DNA of 19,130 nt from DUPQ01 sp022706885 (GTDB taxonomy: Bacteria > Bacillota > Clostridia > DUPQ01): contig JAKJBR010000022.1 of NCBI GenBank assembly GCA_022706885.1, forward strand, positions 1 to 19,130, given 5' to 3'. The notes beneath the pieces were generated by a model. It did no database searches and had not been told where the DNA came from. It saw only the letters and a list, made by a program, of their open reading frames with translations. Of this stretch, positions 16,185 to 19,130 are shown in pieces (within the stretch, counting starts at the first letter, position 1; the number at the start of each line of letters is the position of its first letter). The position numbers and the translations under genes were made by a program.

Positions 16185-17014
16185 AGAAAAACATTAGATT
16201 GCTTGCCATTATCATAGGCATATGCATTCTGTCCGTATGTTTATTCGGAGGCTGTAATAAGACCGAGAAAGTGACCGAGAAGGTATATTACCTTACAGGT
16301 AGTTTTAACGGATATAACGTTGCGGACGAAGCATACATAATGAAGAAGGTAAGCGAAGAAAGTATGCTTAAACAAAGCATGCCGGATGCTGATCTTTACT
16401 ATTTTACAGTAAGTGCGGAAAGTTTGACTCCCGATTCCGTGTACGGACAGCACTACTACAAAGTGACGGCAGGTAATTGGGATGAAGCATGGGGAACCGA
16501 AGTATATGATTTGCAACCCGCAGCGGTATATTATGATGCTGACGGAAATCCGACGGGATTGGGATCCATATACATACCCGGTGATTACAAAGGAGAACTG
16601 ACGGTAGTGTTTGATGCAAAAGCCAAGAAGATATATGATAACACTATGGCTAAAACCTTTGAACCCAGGATATATGGGGACTTTAACACGGCATTCGGGT
16701 TAAAAAATGATTGGGACTATTCGGAGGAAGGCTCTTTTGCCATGAAGAAAAACAGTGCCGGTAAATATGAGGCTACACTGGAAGTTCCGGCATTCAAAGG
16801 GACCGATGAAGCGGGAGCAACGATGTATGTTGTTTTAGGAGCCAAATGCTATATGGCTGTAAGTAGCGAATATGACTACATTTCCTGGGGTGCTGCGGAA
16901 CAGTATATTATATCCGGAGCAGGAGCACAGAATGTGATAAAACCTGATTCTTCAGCCACTTACCATATAACTTTTGATCCTCAGTCCAAAACGATAACTG
17001 TTGTCAAAAAGTAG
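16181..17014 (+). CDS. Lipoprotein with two probable glycan-binding domains
   Basis: About 277 residues. The first 25 form a lipoprotein signal (MKKN, hydrophobic core, LFGGC) with Cys25 as the lipidated residue, so the protein sits on the outer face of the membrane. Two similar domains follow. The first starts YYLTGSFNGYN (36-46) and the second YGDFNTAFG (about 165), with KYEATLEVPAF resembling the beta-strand core. The YxxGxFN pattern recalls starch-binding modules such as X25 or SusE/SusF-type domains; this is a tentative match. ATG 16181 is preferred to the longer frame from 16121, which would overlap the GH13 gene by 64 bases; AAAGGTGG is about ten bases upstream. Probable role: holding alpha-glucan near the fused receptor-permease. 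I see no catalytic motif. Confidence 0.75.
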   Translation: MKKNIRLLAIIIGICILSVCLFGGCNKTEKVTEKVYYLTGSFNGYNVADEAYIMKKVSEESMLKQSMPDADLYYFTVSAESLTPDSVYGQHYYKVTAGNWDEAWGTEVYDLQPAAVYYDADGNPTGLGSIYIPGDYKGELTVVFDAKAKKIYDNTMAKTFEPRIYGDFNTAFGLKNDWDYSEEGSFAMKKNSAGKYEATLEVPAFKGTDEAGATMYVVLGAKCYMAVSSEYDYISWGAAEQYIISGAGAQNVIKPDSSATYHITFDPQSKTITVVKK

Positions 17015-17030
17015 TAACAAAGTAACTTAA

Positions 17031-17055
17031 AAAGGGCAGTAATGTCCTGCCCTTT
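17031..17055 (+). terminator. Intergenic hairpin, weak terminator or mRNA processing/stability element
   Basis: AAAGGGCAG at 17031-17039 pairs perfectly with CTGCCCTTT at 17047-17055 around a 7-nt loop. On the plus strand only TTT-A-T follows, so there is no real U-run. Read on the minus strand the stem is followed by five T. It lies between the lipoprotein and amidohydrolase genes. It may partly end transcription, set the 3' end of the upstream message, or block antisense reads. Full termination at this point would leave the last two genes without an obvious promoter. Confidence 0.6.
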
Positions 17056-17077
17056 ATAAGTAAACAGAAAGGACAAT

Positions 17078-17830
17078 ATGCAGATAATTGATACGCATGT
17101 GCATTTCGGCAGCATAGGCACTTTTGATTTGAAATTGGAGGATGTACTTCGGCTTATGCAAAATAACTATGTGGATATAGCTGTTATTTCCGGTATAGAT
17201 AATGCCGAATTATATGATGAACATTTTGAAAGGCACAGCCTGGATGCCAACACTAAGTTGTTGGAAAAGATAAGGGGATATGACAATCTGTATATGCAGT
17301 ACTGGATAAGACCCAAGTTTGAAAACATGACAGAAGAAATAGCTTCATTTATCCTTAACAATAAGGATAAAATATGCGGACTGAAAATTCATCCTTTCAC
17401 ATCAAGTATGTGTATAAATGATAATAGAATAAAGTCTTACCTTGAGTTTGCGGATAAAAACAAGCTTACTGTATCGGTACATACCGCAACGGGATATAAT
17501 TGCGAATGCCGATATTTAGCCGAGTTATGCGGCAATTATCCGAATGCGGATTTTGTGGCTGCACATATGGATCTTATGACCGATCATACCGAAGCGGTAA
17601 AGTATGTTAATGAAATACCCAATCTGTACGGGGATGTGTCATGGATTACTTATAGCGACTACAAAAACCTTGAAGTGGATGAAGAAAAAATTGTTTTCGG
17701 AAGCGATATACCCATAAACATGGAAACCGAGTATCAATTCTACAAAGAATATTTCATCAATAAAGAAAAGGAAGTAAAACTGTTATACAATAATGCCAAA
17801 AGAATCTTTTTGGATAAGAGGAAGTTCTGA
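17078..17830 (+). CDS. Amidohydrolase-superfamily TIM-barrel metalloenzyme
   Basis: A 250-residue cytoplasmic protein of the amidohydrolase 2 type. Metal-site residues are visible in order: HVH at 7-9 after IIDT, GLKIHP with Lys103 and His105, SVHTA with His135, AAHMD with His163, and FGSDIP with Asp210. These fit the barrel strands 1, 4, 5, 6 and 8 of the superfamily. Hydrolysis, decarboxylation or lactone opening are all possible in this family, so the substrate is unknown. AAAGGA lies five bases before ATG 17078. The next gene starts one base after its stop, so this enzyme and the second UroD-like protein are likely made together and may act in sequence. Confidence 0.85.
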   Translation: MQIIDTHVHFGSIGTFDLKLEDVLRLMQNNYVDIAVISGIDNAELYDEHFERHSLDANTKLLEKIRGYDNLYMQYWIRPKFENMTEEIASFILNNKDKICGLKIHPFTSSMCINDNRIKSYLEFADKNKLTVSVHTATGYNCECRYLAELCGNYPNADFVAAHMDLMTDHTEAVKYVNEIPNLYGDVSWITYSDYKNLEVDEEKIVFGSDIPINMETEYQFYKEYFINKEKEVKLLYNNAKRIFLDKRKF

Positions 17831-17831
17831 T

Positions 17832-18845
17832 ATGAGACAACCGGATTTTGACAATATCGTAAAAGTATTAAAAAGGCAGACTCCCGACAGACCTACCTTG
17901 TTTGAGTTTTATATTAACAACAAGACTTCGGAAATATTATCAGGCAGGAAAAGTCAAAGCGGATGGGATGCTTCATGGAATTATGAGATGAATATAGAAG
18001 TCATGTCCGCTGCCGGATATGACTATATAACTTTGCACGGCAGCGATTTTTCCTTTCCTCATTTTCCCAAAGGGCAGGGGTATCCCATATATGACGCGGA
18101 ATCTTTTTCAGCATATAAATTCATGGACCCCGATAAAGCAAACTATAAAAGACTGGAAGAGTGCGAGAAGATACTGCCTGAAAAAATGAAAGTTATAGTG
18201 TTCGGTCCCGGCGGGATTTTAGAAAATATTGTAGAACTTGTCGGCTATGAAAACATGTGTATTATGATATATGAGGAACCTGCACTCTTTGAGAAGATAC
18301 TTGATGAAGTAGGGAGCAGATTGGTCCGATATTATGAAAACTGCTTAAAATATGACTGTGTAGGTGCGGTAATGGTAAATGACGACTGGGGCTTTAAAAC
18401 CGCTACCATGTTGTCACCGGAAGATTTGAGAAAATACATATTCCCGTACTACAAAAGGATAGTGGAAATGGTCCATAAGAGCGGTCGTTTAGCCATGCTG
18501 CATTCCTGCGGTAATCTTACTGAAGTGATGGATGACATAATTTATGATATGAAATTTGACGGGAAACATTCATTTGAAGACAACATTCTGCCTGTTGAAG
18601 AAGGATACAGGAAATATGCGGATAAAATAGCCATACTGGGCGGAATTGACCTGGATTTTATTGCAAGGGAATCGGTGGAAAACATTAGAGCCAGATGCGC
18701 AGCATTGATACAACTTACAGGATATAAAGGGTATGCACTGGGAACGGGAAACAGTATCCCCGACTATATACCTTTTAAAAATTTTGCAGCAATGATAGGG
18801 TGTGTTTATCCGGAATTTGAAGAACACTTTTCGCATTTGTTATAA
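17832..18845 (+). CDS. UroD/methyltransferase-like protein (last gene of operon)
   Basis: A 337-residue URO-D superfamily protein. HSCGN at 224-228 matches the HxCG zinc motif of the corrinoid methyltransferase branch (MtaA, MtbA, CmuA type). In that branch a third zinc ligand, a Cys in a late G-C motif, is expected; here the matching segment reads GTGNS (304-308) followed by IPDYIP, with Thr in the Cys position. It may therefore bind metal differently. MVNDDWGF and SPEDLRKYIFPYYKRIV are typical family segments. It shares little obvious sequence with the operon's first UroD-like gene. ATG 17832 is chosen over the longer frame from 17793 because AAGAGGAAG precedes it and the stop of the amidohydrolase is one base away. 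No corrinoid protein gene is nearby. The reaction is unknown. Confidence 0.8.
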   Translation: MRQPDFDNIVKVLKRQTPDRPTLFEFYINNKTSEILSGRKSQSGWDASWNYEMNIEVMSAAGYDYITLHGSDFSFPHFPKGQGYPIYDAESFSAYKFMDPDKANYKRLEECEKILPEKMKVIVFGPGGILENIVELVGYENMCIMIYEEPALFEKILDEVGSRLVRYYENCLKYDCVGAVMVNDDWGFKTATMLSPEDLRKYIFPYYKRIVEMVHKSGRLAMLHSCGNLTEVMDDIIYDMKFDGKHSFEDNILPVEEGYRKYADKIAILGGIDLDFIARESVENIRARCAALIQLTGYKGYALGTGNSIPDYIPFKNFAAMIGCVYPEFEEHFSHLL

Positions 18846-18869
18846 AGTAAAGGCTGATAATATTTTTGA

Positions 18870-19130
18870 TTAAGCGGTCTTTTCACTGTTTTTATCCAAT
18901 TTGTTCAATAATATAGAAGCCGCAAAACCCGCTGCAAAGCAGACTACACTTATAACCAGACTCCACCAATTCGGGTACTCGGTAGGGATTATAAGGAGGG
19001 TGGATGCAATAACTATTCCTATTATTGTGTGATGCATTATACCGTGGTGCTTCTCGAACAGATGATTGACAAGCCTGGCAAATAAAAGAACGGTTACCGC
19101 AAGACCGGCTATCAATGGAAGTATTACCGC
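18870..19130 (-). CDS. DUF368-family membrane protein, C-terminal part
   Basis: Reads on the minus strand from the window edge to a TAA at 18870-18872; the frame stays open at 19130, so only about 86 C-terminal residues are visible and the start is off-window. The visible part has an AVILPLIAG membrane segment, a short loop with HLFEKHH, and two more hydrophobic segments, ending LNKLDKNSEKTA. This fits the C-terminus of DUF368 proteins, for which a role as undecaprenyl-phosphate transporters (PopT type) has been reported. It converges on the operon with 24 bases between the stop codons and no obvious terminator. Identification from a short fragment, so moderate confidence. Confidence 0.65.
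   Translation of the reverse strand, partial: AVILPLIAGLAVTVLLFARLVNHLFEKHHGIMHHTIIGIVIASTLLIIPTEYPNWWSLVISVVCFAAGFAASILLNKLDKNSEKTA

Noticed and set aside
17793..17831. Longer N-terminus for the last UroD-like protein starting at 17793
   Set aside because: It overlaps the amidohydrolase gene by 38 bases. ATG 17832 has a ribosome binding site and one-base spacing from the upstream stop.
19113..19115. TTG as the start of the minus-strand DUF368 gene
   Set aside because: The frame continues to the window edge with typical DUF368 membrane sequence, so this codon is an internal Leu and the gene is cut by the window.

Overview
The window looks like a chromosome segment of a low-to-moderate GC, Gram-positive-type bacterium (Bacillota or a close relative). 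The reasons are strong AAAGGAG-like ribosome binding sites, tightly packed operons, a LacI-type regulator, a Gram-positive-type lipoprotein, a meso-diaminopimelate dehydrogenase and a huge surface protein built of Rib/MucBP/Ig-like repeats. TGA is used as a stop, so the genetic code is standard. I cannot name the species. No tRNA, rRNA, CRISPR array, transposase or phage gene was seen.

Region 1 (1-8201) is the 3' part of one giant gene, at least 2,731 codons, open at the left window edge. Its product is a mosaic of MucBP-like, Cry22/DUF5011-like, bacterial Ig-like and Rib-like modules. Then come thirteen Rib-type repeats of about 81 residues, a Pro/Glu linker and three predicted membrane helices in place of an LPXTG sorting signal. 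The repeats show three layers of amplification: a 948-bp near-perfect tandem duplication, a 489-bp alternating doublet, and a 243-bp nearly homogenised array. A terminator hairpin follows.

Region 2 (8280-10136) is a short transcription unit with its own sigma-A-like promoter. It encodes meso-diaminopimelate dehydrogenase (ddh) and a short, divergent LacI-family regulator.

Region 3 (10150-18845) is an apparent seven-gene operon. It starts at a TTGACA-17-TATTTT promoter whose expected start point is covered by a LacI-type inverted repeat with a central CG, a likely target of the regulator next door. In order the genes encode: a UroD/methyltransferase-like protein; an ABC importer subunit with the solute-binding protein fused to the MalF-type permease; a MalG-type permease; a cytoplasmic GH13 neopullulanase/cyclomaltodextrinase-type enzyme; a lipoprotein with two probable glycan-binding domains; and, after an intergenic hairpin, an amidohydrolase and a second UroD-like protein. 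No ABC ATPase is present, so a shared MsiK-type ATPase encoded elsewhere is inferred.

The core reads as uptake and intracellular cleavage of an alpha-glucan or cyclodextrin-like oligosaccharide: the lipoprotein and fused receptor capture it, the permeases import it and GH13 cuts it. The two UroD-like proteins and the amidohydrolase are not explained by ordinary maltodextrin use. They are the best candidate here for an undescribed pathway, perhaps acting on a modified or methylated substrate.

Region 4 (18870-19130, minus strand) is the C-terminal end of a DUF368-family membrane protein converging on the operon. Members of this family have been described as undecaprenyl-phosphate transporters.
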